NCBI RefSeq assembly: GCF_000968375.1
Contig: NZ_CP009933.1
Coordinates: 5,332,001-5,396,000 of the forward strand
Direction: 5' to 3'
Origin: Clostridium scatologenes
GTDB taxonomy: Bacteria > Bacillota > Clostridia > Clostridiales > Clostridiaceae
Length of the DNA stretch: 64,000 nt
The position numbers and the translations under genes are program-made. The notes beneath the pieces were generated by a model, which saw nothing but the letters and a program-made list of their open reading frames with translations, was not told the DNA's origin and made no database searches. Of this stretch, positions 1 to 7,905 are shown piece after piece. How positions within the stretch are numbered: position 1 is the stretch's first letter; each line of letters begins with the position of its first letter.

Positions 1-115
1 TTAACTGTAATATCAAGGTAGATAAACTATTTCACTCGGAACACAGACATTACCCGATTTTACAGGTTATTAATCAAAAGTCAAGTATATATACAAAATA
101 CAGGAGGATATTGAA

Positions 116-685
116 ATGAAGAAAGTTGGCTATGCAAGAGTTAGTACGATAGACCAGAATTTAGACAGACAGATTGTGGCACTTACAGAAGAAGGTTGCG
201 AAGTTATATATCAGGAAAAAGTTACAGGTACTAAGAAGGACAGACCTGAGTTACAGAAAATGCTCAGTGAATTACAAGCTGGAGACATCGTAGTAGTAAA
301 AGAACTAACAAGAGTGTCCAGAAGCACACAAGATATGCTTGAATTAGTACAGCAAATAACTGATAAAGGCTGTTACATAAAAAGCCTTAATGAAAGTTGG
401 TTAGATACTTCAAGCCCTGCTGGTGAACTAATGTTAACTATCTTTGCAGGAATGGCTCAATTTGAAAGAAGATTGATGTTACAAAGATGTGAGGAAGGTA
501 GAGCAGTGGCAGTGGCGAAGGGTGTTAAAATGGGTAGACCTAAAACTGGTGGAAAACCTATGGACTTTGCAATAGAGCTGTATAAATCTCAGGCAATGAG
601 CATAAGAAAGATATGTGAAAATACAGGGGTGGCAAAAGCCACGCTGTGTAGAAGGTTAAAAGAACTGGGATTGTCTGCTCAATAG
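116..685 (+). CDS. Small serine recombinase (resolvase/invertase family)
   Basis: A 189-residue site-specific DNA recombinase of the resolvase/invertase type. The N-terminal catalytic domain opens with the YARVS signature, whose Ser10 is the expected nucleophile. The arginine-rich stretch around residues 65-72 (KELTRVSR) and the FERRLMLQR helix near residue 120 are also typical of the family. A C-terminal Hin-type helix-turn-helix (about residues 150-185) should contact the recombination site. The gene has a good ribosome site (AGGAGG about 9 bases before ATG). It sits at the left edge of an accessory region, and a broken relative lies at 10,154-10,240 on the other strand, so it probably belongs to mobile DNA. 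Resolvase versus invertase cannot be told from sequence alone. Confidence 0.92.
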   Translation: MKKVGYARVSTIDQNLDRQIVALTEEGCEVIYQEKVTGTKKDRPELQKMLSELQAGDIVVVKELTRVSRSTQDMLELVQQITDKGCYIKSLNESWLDTSSPAGELMLTIFAGMAQFERRLMLQRCEEGRAVAVAKGVKMGRPKTGGKPMDFAIELYKSQAMSIRKICENTGVAKATLCRRLKELGLSAQ

Positions 686-693
686 AAAAAAAC

Positions 694-724
694 AGGCTTG
701 CAGGTAAAACTGTGAGCCTTTTGA
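694..724 (+). terminator. Terminator after the recombinase
   Basis: A 10-bp stem (arms 694-703 and 710-719, with two G-T wobbles) is closed by a 6-base loop and followed by a short T run. It starts 8 bases after the recombinase stop codon. The opposing gene ends just beyond it, so it may serve both strands weakly. Confidence 0.6.
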
Positions 725-734
725 TTATTGTCAA

Positions 735-1253
735 CTATTCTAACTTTAGTTCTAAATGCTGTTTTTTTACATAGTCTGGTATTTTAAAACTTTTAATATG
801 TTCAAATTTTTCAAGAGTAATCTTATTATCCATGTCTATTCTAAATGTAAAATTGTCTATACCAACACTATAGTGTGCCCCAAGAAAAGGATGTATCTGA
901 ATTTTGACAACAAAATATGCTCTTGGTAAATCTGTTTTCCAATCGGCTTCTAATAGTTTTGTAGTAGGATAGTTCAATTGAAATGGAACAAATCCTCCAT
1001 AATAATCTGTAACAGACTTTACCATATAAGGGAATAACAAATTCATAACTATCAGTTCAGAAACTCTCTCTTTTGAAAGCTGTTCTTCCATACCTAAATA
1101 TTTATAGTGATTGTTAAATCTATCTTCTTTATTATAACTAACTTCTTCAGTTATAGCAAAAAGATTGCTTGCGTTTACTATCGTAGTACTATTATAAGTT
1201 ATTAAGGTTAACAGTATGAAAAGAGATAGTGAATTTATAAAAGTTCTCCTCAT
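735..1253 (-). CDS. Secreted DUF3888-like protein, copy A
   Basis: A 172-residue protein with an N-terminal signal peptide (MRRTFINSLS followed by a hydrophobic run, about residues 8-28). The mature part carries the pattern of the DUF3888 family: a helix ending in a DYYGG-type motif near residue 88, then the conserved stretch HPFLGAHYSVGIDNFTF at about residues 120-136 and a closing EKFEH motif. DUF3888 has no known function. The start is supported by AGGAGAG eight bases upstream. It is adjacent and parallel to a second member at 1283-1774, clearly a diverged tandem duplicate. The product is probably exported or surface-located. No catalytic residues can be assigned. Confidence 0.7.
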   Translation of the reverse strand: MRRTFINSLSLFILLTLITYNSTTIVNASNLFAITEEVSYNKEDRFNNHYKYLGMEEQLSKERVSELIVMNLLFPYMVKSVTDYYGGFVPFQLNYPTTKLLEADWKTDLPRAYFVVKIQIHPFLGAHYSVGIDNFTFRIDMDNKITLEKFEHIKSFKIPDYVKKQHLELKLE

Positions 1254-1282
1254 ATATTTCTCTCCTTTAAACTATATCTATT

Positions 1283-1774
1283 TTAACTCCCTAATACAGT
1301 ATTTTCACCATATTTTTTCTTCAATATATTATGATAGTCTGATGGTAAGTAGGAACTTTCTATATGCTCAAATTTCTCTACCTTAACATTGCCAGACCCA
1401 TCAGTCCTAATAGTAATATGGTCAATTCCTACGGTATTATGTGCTCCAATGTAAGGATAAATTTCAATTTTTAATAGAAAAACAAAAGTTCTATATCCAT
1501 TAGGTCTTTCAGCTTTTAATATAGTAATATCGTAGGGTGCTACTAATGGTGTATCAGTAAAAAATTCCTTGTAATAGTCATCTACAGACTTTTGAATTTC
1601 TGGCATAAGGAGTGAAATAAATATATCTTGGTATAATTTTTCTCTTGATTGTTCTGGTGATTTATATGGTTGGCTAATAAATAAAATTTTGTCTATGTTT
1701 TCATATGCATAGCAAGAAAATGGTATGTTTATTATTGATATTAAAAAACAAAGCACAAAAGCAATTTTCTTCAA
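1283..1774 (-). CDS. Secreted DUF3888-like protein, copy B
   Basis: A paralogue of the gene at 735-1253. It has a signal peptide (KKIAFVLCFLIS onward, with a likely cleavage near the CYA motif), a DDYYKEFF helix and the conserved block YPYIGAHNTVGIDHITI, then VEKFEH. I place the start at the TTG at 1774-1772, seven bases after a GAGGTG ribosome site. An in-frame ATG at 1780 and a GTG at 1783 overlap that site and would be poorly spaced. The two copies are about 30 bases apart and may be cotranscribed in the order B then A. Function is unknown; it is probably extracytoplasmic. Confidence 0.65.
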   Translation of the reverse strand: MKKIAFVLCFLISIINIPFSCYAYENIDKILFISQPYKSPEQSREKLYQDIFISLLMPEIQKSVDDYYKEFFTDTPLVAPYDITILKAERPNGYRTFVFLLKIEIYPYIGAHNTVGIDHITIRTDGSGNVKVEKFEHIESSYLPSDYHNILKKKYGENTVLGS

Positions 1775-1851
1775 CAACATCACCTCACTAAGAACTCTAT
1801 TAATAGCTTTTACTTAATAAAAGCACTCTATTCTAAAATGTTGCTTCAAAG

Positions 1852-1867
1852 CAGTATACATATACTG
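1852..1867. repeat. Near-palindrome CAGTATAC/ATATACTG between divergent genes
   Basis: A 16-bp near-perfect palindrome lies between the divergent genes at 1774 (minus) and 1938 (plus), so it could be a shared operator. The half-site ATATACTGT(A) recurs at 3625, 6421 and 9987, always between genes of the accessory region. Confidence 0.35.
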
Positions 1868-1937
1868 TTATTACTTCATCCTAAATAAAATAATTCCTCA
1901 TGCACATAATAGAATTATAAGAAAGAGGTGATTGTTT

Positions 1938-2372
1938 TTGTCTAAAAAAATATCAATAATAACGGTCTTAATTGTTATGTTTTTCCATACTGTAAATGTT
2001 CATGCTGAAAAATTTAGGTATGCTGAAATTTTTAACCCAAAGCAAAATAAGGTAGAAAAAGTAATACAGGTAAATACAGAATTACATGGTATGGTTGTAG
2101 AATGGATTAAGAATATCAATGGTATATATGGTAAAAATGACCCTCTCACAGATGATGGGTATGCAGTTAAAATACCACTTGAACCTGCTGTTAAGGTGCA
2201 TGGAAAATATTTAAATGCACTTGTAAATGAAGTCTATATAATAATCCCTGAGAATGACCCTCCATTTTTTATGATTTTTGAAGATGAAAATAGACTATGC
2301 TGTTTTCCGTTTACTGGTGACATAGATTTGTTATCAAGAGTTTTAGAGTTTAATTTAAAAACTAACAGATAA
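1938..2372 (+). CDS. Small secreted hypothetical protein
   Basis: Encodes about 144 residues with a clear signal peptide (KKISIITVLIVMFFHTVNVHA, cleavage probably after HA). The mature domain has no family I recognise. It contains a P-rich stretch (ENDPPFFMIF) and two adjacent cysteines near the C terminus (RLCCFPF). I prefer the TTG at 1938 because GAGGTG lies 7 bases before it. Another in-frame TTG at 1932 is too close to that site. The gene is divergent from the two DUF3888-like genes. All three encode small exported proteins, which suggests a local set, but this is inference. Confidence 0.6.
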   Translation: MSKKISIITVLIVMFFHTVNVHAEKFRYAEIFNPKQNKVEKVIQVNTELHGMVVEWIKNINGIYGKNDPLTDDGYAVKIPLEPAVKVHGKYLNALVNEVYIIIPENDPPFFMIFEDENRLCCFPFTGDIDLLSRVLEFNLKTNR

Positions 2373-2504
2373 AATATAAGAGACATAGAACCTACAAGCC
2401 TGAATAAGAGATAAGTTTCTTTGTATTAATAATTACTACATAACAGTAAATATATAAAGATAATAATACAGTTATATAGTATATGTTAGGTATTAACTGT
2501 TGAT

Positions 2505-2557
2505 ACAAAGAAGCCAGCGAACAGCTACAGACACTGATATAACTGGCATTTCTTTGT
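2505..2557. other. Imperfect hairpin between convergent genes
   Basis: Arms ACAAAGA (2505-2511) / TCTTTGT (2551-2557) and GCCAG (2513-2517) / CTGGC (2543-2547) form a long imperfect hairpin between the plus gene ending at 2372 and the minus gene ending at 2604. There is no good T run, so a terminator role is only possible. Confidence 0.3.
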
Positions 2558-2603
2558 CTTAAATCCTGATACACAAACATAATGATTAGTCTATAAAATT
2601 AAA

Positions 2604-3380
2604 TTATATCTCACTAAATATATTAAAATAAGCCTTAATAATATGTTTCAATGCTTTTTCCAACTTCTCCTCTAAATCAGGATTTTGGTAAAAAAAACCA
2701 TATTCATCAGGATGTATTCTATCTTCATTTCTCAAACGTCTTATTTTTTCAGCTTTTGACTCTTTAATTCCATTTTGAATTAAATATTCTTTTGTTTCTA
2801 TAGGAGTAAGAGAGCTTTTATGTTCAACTTCTTTTATTAACATTTCTAAAGCTGTATATGCACTATCAAATGCATGTGGTATATCATCTTTTTCTAGGTA
2901 ACTAACACAATCTAAAAGTTTTCCTAGTGTATTTTTATGTTCTTCAAATATACAGTTATACTTGTCTATACCTTCAACTGTAATTTCTGCGATAACTAAC
3001 CAGTGGTCGAGTATTTCTGTATCATAATATGTTCCATCGTAACTTCCTTTAAATAAAATCTTTGGAGAATAATATCTTAAATCGTTATCTACACCTACAT
3101 TTAAAGATATATTACTTGAATTTATGTTTTTCTCCAAATAGTCCCCAAATGAGCTGTTATCTTTAACTCCATAATCCTGAATTTCTATATGATTTATATA
3201 TAGATAGTCTTCTTTTAATTTACTGTTGTCATCCCCATCTTTAGGCAAATTTATATAATATTCTATTGTACCATCTTCCTTGGTAAGCGTTCCCATTCTT
3301 ATTGTTAAATCTTCCTTTTTAAACACACCTAAATTTCTTAAATTGTCATATATCCGATTTAAAAGAGTCATTATAAACAT
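2604..3380 (-). CDS. HEPN-like protein, unknown function
   Basis: Encodes about 258 residues. The N-terminal two-thirds (about residues 1-160) is unrecognised, mixed beta/alpha. The C-terminal 100 residues look all-helical and like a HEPN domain. They include the helix DIPHAFDSAYTALEMLIKEV, and the sequence RNEDRIHP fits the R-x(4-6)-H motif that forms the RNase site of active HEPN proteins. No partner MNT nucleotidyltransferase is adjacent. The start is uncertain: ATGs at 3386, 3380 and 3371 all follow a G-rich ribosome site, and 3380 has the best spacing. It is a possible conflict-system RNase. The HEPN call rests on motif reading only. Confidence 0.5.
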   Translation of the reverse strand: MFIMTLLNRIYDNLRNLGVFKKEDLTIRMGTLTKEDGTIEYYINLPKDGDDNSKLKEDYLYINHIEIQDYGVKDNSSFGDYLEKNINSSNISLNVGVDNDLRYYSPKILFKGSYDGTYYDTEILDHWLVIAEITVEGIDKYNCIFEEHKNTLGKLLDCVSYLEKDDIPHAFDSAYTALEMLIKEVEHKSSLTPIETKEYLIQNGIKESKAEKIRRLRNEDRIHPDEYGFFYQNPDLEEKLEKALKHIIKAYFNIFSEI

Positions 3381-3386
3381 CCCCAT

Positions 3387-3975
3387 TCCCTTATATTGTA
3401 GTTACAAGTTAGAATCAATTCATAGAAAGATTATACCATTTAGTACCATAAAATTTAAATATATATCTTAAAATTCTTTCCTAAAATAGCTGTTATAACT
3501 CTAAAAGATATCTTAATTGGTGAAAATTTCTATGCCAATTCCCATACTGTAACTTAAATCACTTCCCTGTGTACCCCCTTGCTTTGCGATATTATACTTT
3601 GTCTACTGTGTTTTAAAATAATGTATATACTGTAGATACATGAGGTGCTGGCAGTGATGGGGGGGATTCCACCGTTGGCACCGTTAACTTCATAATTTTA
3701 GAATAGATTACATTTTTGGAGGTAAGTTATAATTTGCGGTAATTTCTATATGGCATTAACAGGAGTATTGCTTTTGTGTTAGTATTTACCATTGACAGCA
3801 TAAGATTAGTTTACTTAGGTGATTGGAATTTATTTGGAATTAATTGTACTGTTACTTTTGAGGACAATAAGTGAGAACAGTTAGCTTTAGTATTACCAGT
3901 AAGAAAAAGGTGTAATCACTAATTATAATTTATGATAACAATTAGGAAAGATAATAAACTGTTGGTTGATTATAT
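3387..3975. other. Gene-poor, apparently decayed stretch
   Basis: About 590 bases without an intact gene. Short protein-like runs (for example GDWNLFGINCTVTFEDNK in one plus-strand frame near 3820-3875) are broken by stops, suggesting eroded coding sequence. A repeated ATATACTGTA motif is at 3625-3634. I see no RNA gene. Confidence 0.3.
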
Positions 3976-4176
3976 ATGGTAGTAGGTACTGCTTATACAC
4001 CAGCAAGTCAGTTTTATCCTTGTTGGATAACAGTGGTAAATATTGAAGTTTAACGTGTTAAAGTGACATGGTGTAGTGATGGAGAGTTTTGGAAATGGAT
4101 CTTACTGGGTGTTCTTCTTATACTTTTAGGCAATACTTTTACAGCTATAATAATTCTACTAACGTATCATAGATAA
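3976..4176 (+). pseudogene. Possible remnant of a small membrane protein gene
   Basis: From ATG 3976 a frame runs 25 codons (MVVGTAYTPASQFYPCW...), meets TAA at 4051-4053, then continues in the same frame for 40 codons to a stop at 4174-4176. The second part ends in a plausible transmembrane helix (WILLGVLLILLG... to IIILL). There is no good ribosome site. This looks like the 3' end of a gene with a nonsense mutation, but it could be chance. Confidence 0.25.
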
Positions 4177-4498
4177 AAAACAGGAGATATTGCTGCATAG
4201 GCAAAGAAACAAAAGCGTTGGCCTTAACTTGATTGATATATTAACTTATACCTCCTAAAATATTTTAAATTATTTTCTAAAATTATGTTACAAACTACTC
4301 TAAAAATTCGTATATATAGTGTTAAGGTAAGCAGTAACTCTCTCTTTAAAATAAAACTGCCCCAACTAAAACTGCTTCTACAAAGATAATAACAGTAGTA
4401 ATAATAGTAACAAATAATATAGAAGAACTAACTTTAAAAGTGGTGCGAGATATTAGAGAGTAATTCAGTGTTTTACCTCCTAGGGCATTTTGTAACAG
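4177..4498. other. Intergenic, nothing recognised
   Basis: About 320 AT-rich bases between the decayed stretch and the 3' end of the minus-strand gene at 4499. I see no gene, RNA or strong hairpin here. Confidence 0.4.
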
Positions 4499-5203
4499 CT
4501 AAGTTAAAGTAATAACACTCTGTAACTTATTTAAGAGAGCTTTGACATATCTGCTTAATTTCATTCTATCGTCTTTATTCGTCCAGTTCAAAATAGTTGG
4601 AATATCCTTTCTACATATCTGTCCAGTAGCAAGTCCTACAAGAACGTTCATATCTTCTGGAGATATTCCAGATAAATTCTGTAAATCCATTAAGAACTTA
4701 CTATCAGCATATTCGTTTTTAATATCTGGTACCTGTTCTAATCTACGTTTAGACACGAAGTTCCTATCATATTTTCTCTTGTTGGCATTATAATATTTCC
4801 TTTTATCCTTAGCTAAACACTCTAACTGCTTGTACAGGTTATTCATAAAGCTAATATTATTGTTGTAAGCCTTATCTGCAATACCATCCAGCATATTAAA
4901 TAAGTGTAGTTGAAAGTCAGAGAATAATTCACACCTATCAATGTTATATCTATTCCCCAGGAGTTTAGCCCATTTTTCAACTGATCCATTATTTTTTAAT
5001 AGAAGTTCATATATAGGCTCATAAACTCCTACCCTGTATAATTCTTCTATTTTTATTTCCAATTCTATATCCCATCTGGCAACATATTTACGACTTCTAA
5101 CAGTATCCTCAAAACATTCAAAGGAATTAGCAACAGTTTCCTGTAAGTGTCTGTTTACTATACCATTACTTCTGTTATTTGCTTTTATAAATAAATTTCC
5201 CAT
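4499..5203 (-). CDS. Unknown protein with sigma-region-4-like C terminus
   Basis: A 234-residue, helix-rich, lysine-rich protein. The last 60 residues (ISPEDMNVLVGLATGQ followed by RKDIPTILNWTNKDDRMKLSRYVKALLNKL) resemble a sigma-70 region-4 or related helix-turn-helix, as seen in phage and mobile-element transcription regulators. The middle (about residues 100-150) is a basic, tyrosine/asparagine-rich helical segment. No family is assigned with certainty. The ribosome site is weak (AAGTGATAAG). It is followed downstream on the same strand by degenerate DNA. The context suggests a mobile-element gene. The sigma-like reading is inference. Confidence 0.5.
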   Translation of the reverse strand: MGNLFIKANNRSNGIVNRHLQETVANSFECFEDTVRSRKYVARWDIELEIKIEELYRVGVYEPIYELLLKNNGSVEKWAKLLGNRYNIDRCELFSDFQLHLFNMLDGIADKAYNNNISFMNNLYKQLECLAKDKRKYYNANKRKYDRNFVSKRRLEQVPDIKNEYADSKFLMDLQNLSGISPEDMNVLVGLATGQICRKDIPTILNWTNKDDRMKLSRYVKALLNKLQSVITLT

Positions 5204-5315
5204 ATCTTATCACTTGGTAACTGTCTTTCAACAGCCTTTCTCCTTTCATGTAACTTTATTAGGCTTTTTTAATTTGGTGTATTCTACTTTAAGCTTTTGT
5301 ATATTTATAAAGAGG

Positions 5316-5341
5316 AAGCCACAGAAACTAATCTGTGACTT
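5316..5341 (-). terminator. Terminator of the coiled-coil gene
   Basis: On the minus strand, a 9-bp stem (plus-strand arms 5316-5324 and 5333-5341, one wobble) is followed by a CCTCTTT tract, just past the end of the gene at 5351. Confidence 0.5.
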
Positions 5342-5350
5342 ATTATGTTC

Positions 5351-5887
5351 TTATGACTTTTTAGCTTGAGATTTAGCCTTATTTTGCTTTAATATTTGTT
5401 TTTGAATGTGTAACTCGTCTTTTAAAGACTGTATTTGATGGTTTGTTTTTTCTACTTGGATTTTATTATAAACATCTTCAGGCATAGTATAATAAAGTGC
5501 TTTAATGAAATACTTATATTTATGCAACTCTGCTTTTTTATCTTTAATTTCTCTGCTTAGCAAAGCTATCTTTTCAGCATATAACAATAGAGTATCCTGA
5601 CATAAATTTTCATGTTCTGCCAAGTAAGTAATGGCAGTTTTTAGTTTCTTTTCTGCTGACCTTAAAACTTTTTTTATTGGATTGAAAAGTTGCTCATAAA
5701 TTTGCTGAACAACAAGATAGTTAATATCATGTGGTAACTTTTTAGGAAATATATCTTTAATGTATACAAAGTCCATAAGTTCATAATAATTTTCTTCATA
5801 ATCATACTCGTGAACCATAACACACATAAGTTTGTCTTTATTTTGTGGTAGTACTATTCTTTCGAGTTTCATTCCATACATATTCAT
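5351..5887 (-). CDS. Coiled-coil hypothetical protein
   Basis: A 178-residue protein. The first 70 residues (MNMYGMKLERIVLPQ...) are mixed. The rest is predicted coiled coil rich in K, E, Q and L, ending in a lysine-rich tail. I chose the ATG at 5887 because a strong AGGAGG lies about 8 bases upstream; an in-frame ATG at 5938 has no comparable site. No domain is recognised. It is parallel to the unknown gene at 4499-5203, with about 150 bases and a terminator between them. Confidence 0.55.
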   Translation of the reverse strand: MNMYGMKLERIVLPQNKDKLMCVMVHEYDYEENYYELMDFVYIKDIFPKKLPHDINYLVVQQIYEQLFNPIKKVLRSAEKKLKTAITYLAEHENLCQDTLLLYAEKIALLSREIKDKKAELHKYKYFIKALYYTMPEDVYNKIQVEKTNHQIQSLKDELHIQKQILKQNKAKSQAKKS

Positions 5888-6033
5888 TTTAAATCCTCCT
5901 GCATTTGTTGCTTGCCAGCATTTTAATTCGTTTCTCATTAGTCATGTAGGGGAGTTATTAATCTGTGACATAAAAATAGAGAGGTAATTTCTACCTCCCG
6001 CAGTTAGGTTGTTTATACACACATAAGTTTTAT

Positions 6034-6210
6034 TCATAACCAACCAAGTATTGTTACATACATAAATAGTAAATCAGGGTCATCAAGCAAGCTATCTGTA
6101 ATACACACTCCATACTCAGTTAGAAACCATATTTTCTCATTATGGCCTGATTTATGTATTTCATAACTTAGCAGCTTCCTTTTATCATCTATTTTTTTAA
6201 CAATAATCAC
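6034..6210 (-). CDS. Short protein-like reading frame, 58 residues
   Basis: A minus-strand frame from GTG 6210 reads MIIVKKIDDKRKLLSYEIHK, then a segment containing WFLTEYGVCITDSLLDDPDLL, and ends at 6034. The composition looks like a real protein (charged N half, acidic LLDDPDLL), not a shadow. However, no convincing ribosome site precedes the GTG, so it may be a truncated gene. Function is unknown. Confidence 0.35.
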   Translation of the reverse strand: MIIVKKIDDKRKLLSYEIHKSGHNEKIWFLTEYGVCITDSLLDDPDLLFMYVTILGWL

Positions 6211-6490
6211 TGCTGATTACATATAACTAAAGAAGGAATAAAGATTTATTATATCAGGTGACAAAGTCGTAAAACACAAAAGTATCTGATGATTGCAGAT
6301 AGGCACTGAAAGGATCTGCATAATATATAGATTTTAATGCATGGCAAACTGTAAATGTCAAGTTAATTTTTATATTAATTTTATTTAGTATGAACGAAAG
6401 AGCATTTTGACGTAATTGGAATATACTGTAGAAATTAATAAAAATATGCTATAATTATTATGTTATTAAGTGTGTTAGGGTGTGACTATT
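6211..6490. other. Intergenic upstream of the TIR-like gene
   Basis: AT-rich, about 280 bases. It contains the repeated motif ATATACTGTA at 6421-6430, about 60 bases before the start of the TIR-like gene, a position suitable for a promoter or operator. I see nothing else. Confidence 0.35.
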
Positions 6491-7270
6491 ATGGCTAAAA
6501 GAAAAGAAATATATTTATCATTTATAAAAGAAATAGAGTCTTTAAATAGTGAGTTTAGTGAATTTACTAAGATGAAGGATTTTGTTTATCCTAATGAATA
6601 TATTAAATATTCTGAGAGATTTAATAATATTGTGAATAAGTACCATAAAACAACAGGAATTCCAATAGAAAAGATCGAATTATATGAATTTGATTATTCT
6701 TCAACTAGAAAGACTATTAAGGATACTGCATTAATGAGATATAACAAAAAATTAAATAGTGTTCTCGAATTAATAGAGTTTAGATATAATGAGGAGAAAG
6801 AAAAGGAACAACAGGATAATATACAAATTAAACCATATGAAATGAGAAAATGCTTAAAAACAAATGTTGCAGGATGCCCAAGAAAACCAGAGTTAAAAAA
6901 GGGACAAGTATTTGTAGGTATGCCTTTTTCAGATGAACATTATAATGATTATGAATATGGAATAAAAATAGCTTTGGAAACCATGTTGGGTAAAACTATT
7001 TATAGGGCAGACAATAGTATTGAAAATATAGATATTATGTGTAAAATCTGCTATGAAATGCAGGCAAGTGAAGCGTTAGTATTTATGATTTCAGATTCAA
7101 ATCCTAATGTAATGTTTGAATTAGGATTATCATATGGATTAGGTAAAGAAACAGTAATATTGAAAGATTCAAGCACAAAACCTATATCTGACTTAAGCAA
7201 TGTTGAATATATACATTATAAACATGCAAAAGATATACAAGATAAATTGTTTGCTTATTTTAATAAATAA
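6491..7270 (+). CDS. TIR-like / nucleoside deoxyribosyltransferase-like protein
   Basis: A 259-residue protein. The first 120 residues are helical and unrecognised. The C-terminal part (about residues 140-259) begins VFVGMPFSDEHYNDYEYGIKI and continues with YRADN, then a helix and SDSNPNVMFELGLSYGLGKETVIL. This layout matches the TIR-like / nucleoside 2-deoxyribosyltransferase-like Rossmann fold found in bacterial conflict proteins. The glutamate in NPNVMFELG is the likely catalytic residue. Such proteins often degrade NAD or nucleotides or bind nucleotide signals. I chose ATG 6491 over GTG 6482 for spacing from the AGGGTG ribosome site. It heads a plus-strand run with a beta-helix protein, a GIY-YIG-like protein and an unknown protein. 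A defence role is inferred. Confidence 0.65.
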   Translation: MAKRKEIYLSFIKEIESLNSEFSEFTKMKDFVYPNEYIKYSERFNNIVNKYHKTTGIPIEKIELYEFDYSSTRKTIKDTALMRYNKKLNSVLELIEFRYNEEKEKEQQDNIQIKPYEMRKCLKTNVAGCPRKPELKKGQVFVGMPFSDEHYNDYEYGIKIALETMLGKTIYRADNSIENIDIMCKICYEMQASEALVFMISDSNPNVMFELGLSYGLGKETVILKDSSTKPISDLSNVEYIHYKHAKDIQDKLFAYFNK

Positions 7271-7356
7271 CATAAGCTAGAACGAATTAATAAACTAAGT
7301 AACAAATAGTAATAAGTGGAAATAAATAGTGATTTAAAAGAGGGGGAATTATTAAA

Positions 7357-7806
7357 ATGAAGTACGGTGTGGATTATATTGATGGGGTAGAAGTACCACA
7401 ACTTATTGTTACTGATGACTTTACTATTCAAGGACAGCATGAAGGAACAGTTCATGTTGAAAGTGGGATATTAACTATTCAAGGACAATTGGATGGAACT
7501 TTAGATGTTCAAAAGGGCGTAAAAGTATTTATCATTGGTAAACAGAATGGAACAGTTTCTATAGAAAGTGGGGCAGAAGTTACTGTTTATGGAGAGCTTA
7601 ATGGAACAACAACTATTGATTATGGGAGTGCAGTAATTGTTGAAAAAGGTGGTAAATTAGCAGGAAATTTGAATAATAATGGACAACTAATTATTAGAGG
7701 TGTTTTTGGTGGTGCTCAATCTGGTAATGGAAAATTTATAATTGAAGAAGGTGGACAAATTAAACGACCTGTTATCAAAAATGGAATATCCTATTATCAG
7801 TGGTAA
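7357..7806 (+). CDS. Bactofilin-like beta-helix repeat protein
   Basis: A 149-residue protein built from about six tandem repeats of 17-20 residues, for example LTIQGQLDGTLDVQKG and VTVYGELNGTTTIDYG. Glycines are regularly spaced and hydrophobic residues alternate. This is the pattern of a right-handed parallel beta helix, as in bactofilins and polymer-forming cytoskeletal proteins. The repeats are also visible at DNA level (ACTATTCAAGGACA occurs twice, near 7424 and 7481). A strong AGGGGG ribosome site precedes the ATG. It lies 86 bases after the TIR-like gene on the same strand. Filament formation is expected for the family but unproven here; a scaffold or sensing role for the neighbouring enzyme is speculation. 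Confidence 0.6.
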   Translation: MKYGVDYIDGVEVPQLIVTDDFTIQGQHEGTVHVESGILTIQGQLDGTLDVQKGVKVFIIGKQNGTVSIESGAEVTVYGELNGTTTIDYGSAVIVEKGGKLAGNLNNNGQLIIRGVFGGAQSGNGKFIIEEGGQIKRPVIKNGISYYQW

Positions 7807-7905
7807 TAGAAGATGAAAACTAGTTCAGGTTAAGCAATTCAATAAATAGTAATTTATAGAGATTAAGAATAGATTGAAAAATATAGTTACTAAAGGGGTA
7901 TTAGA

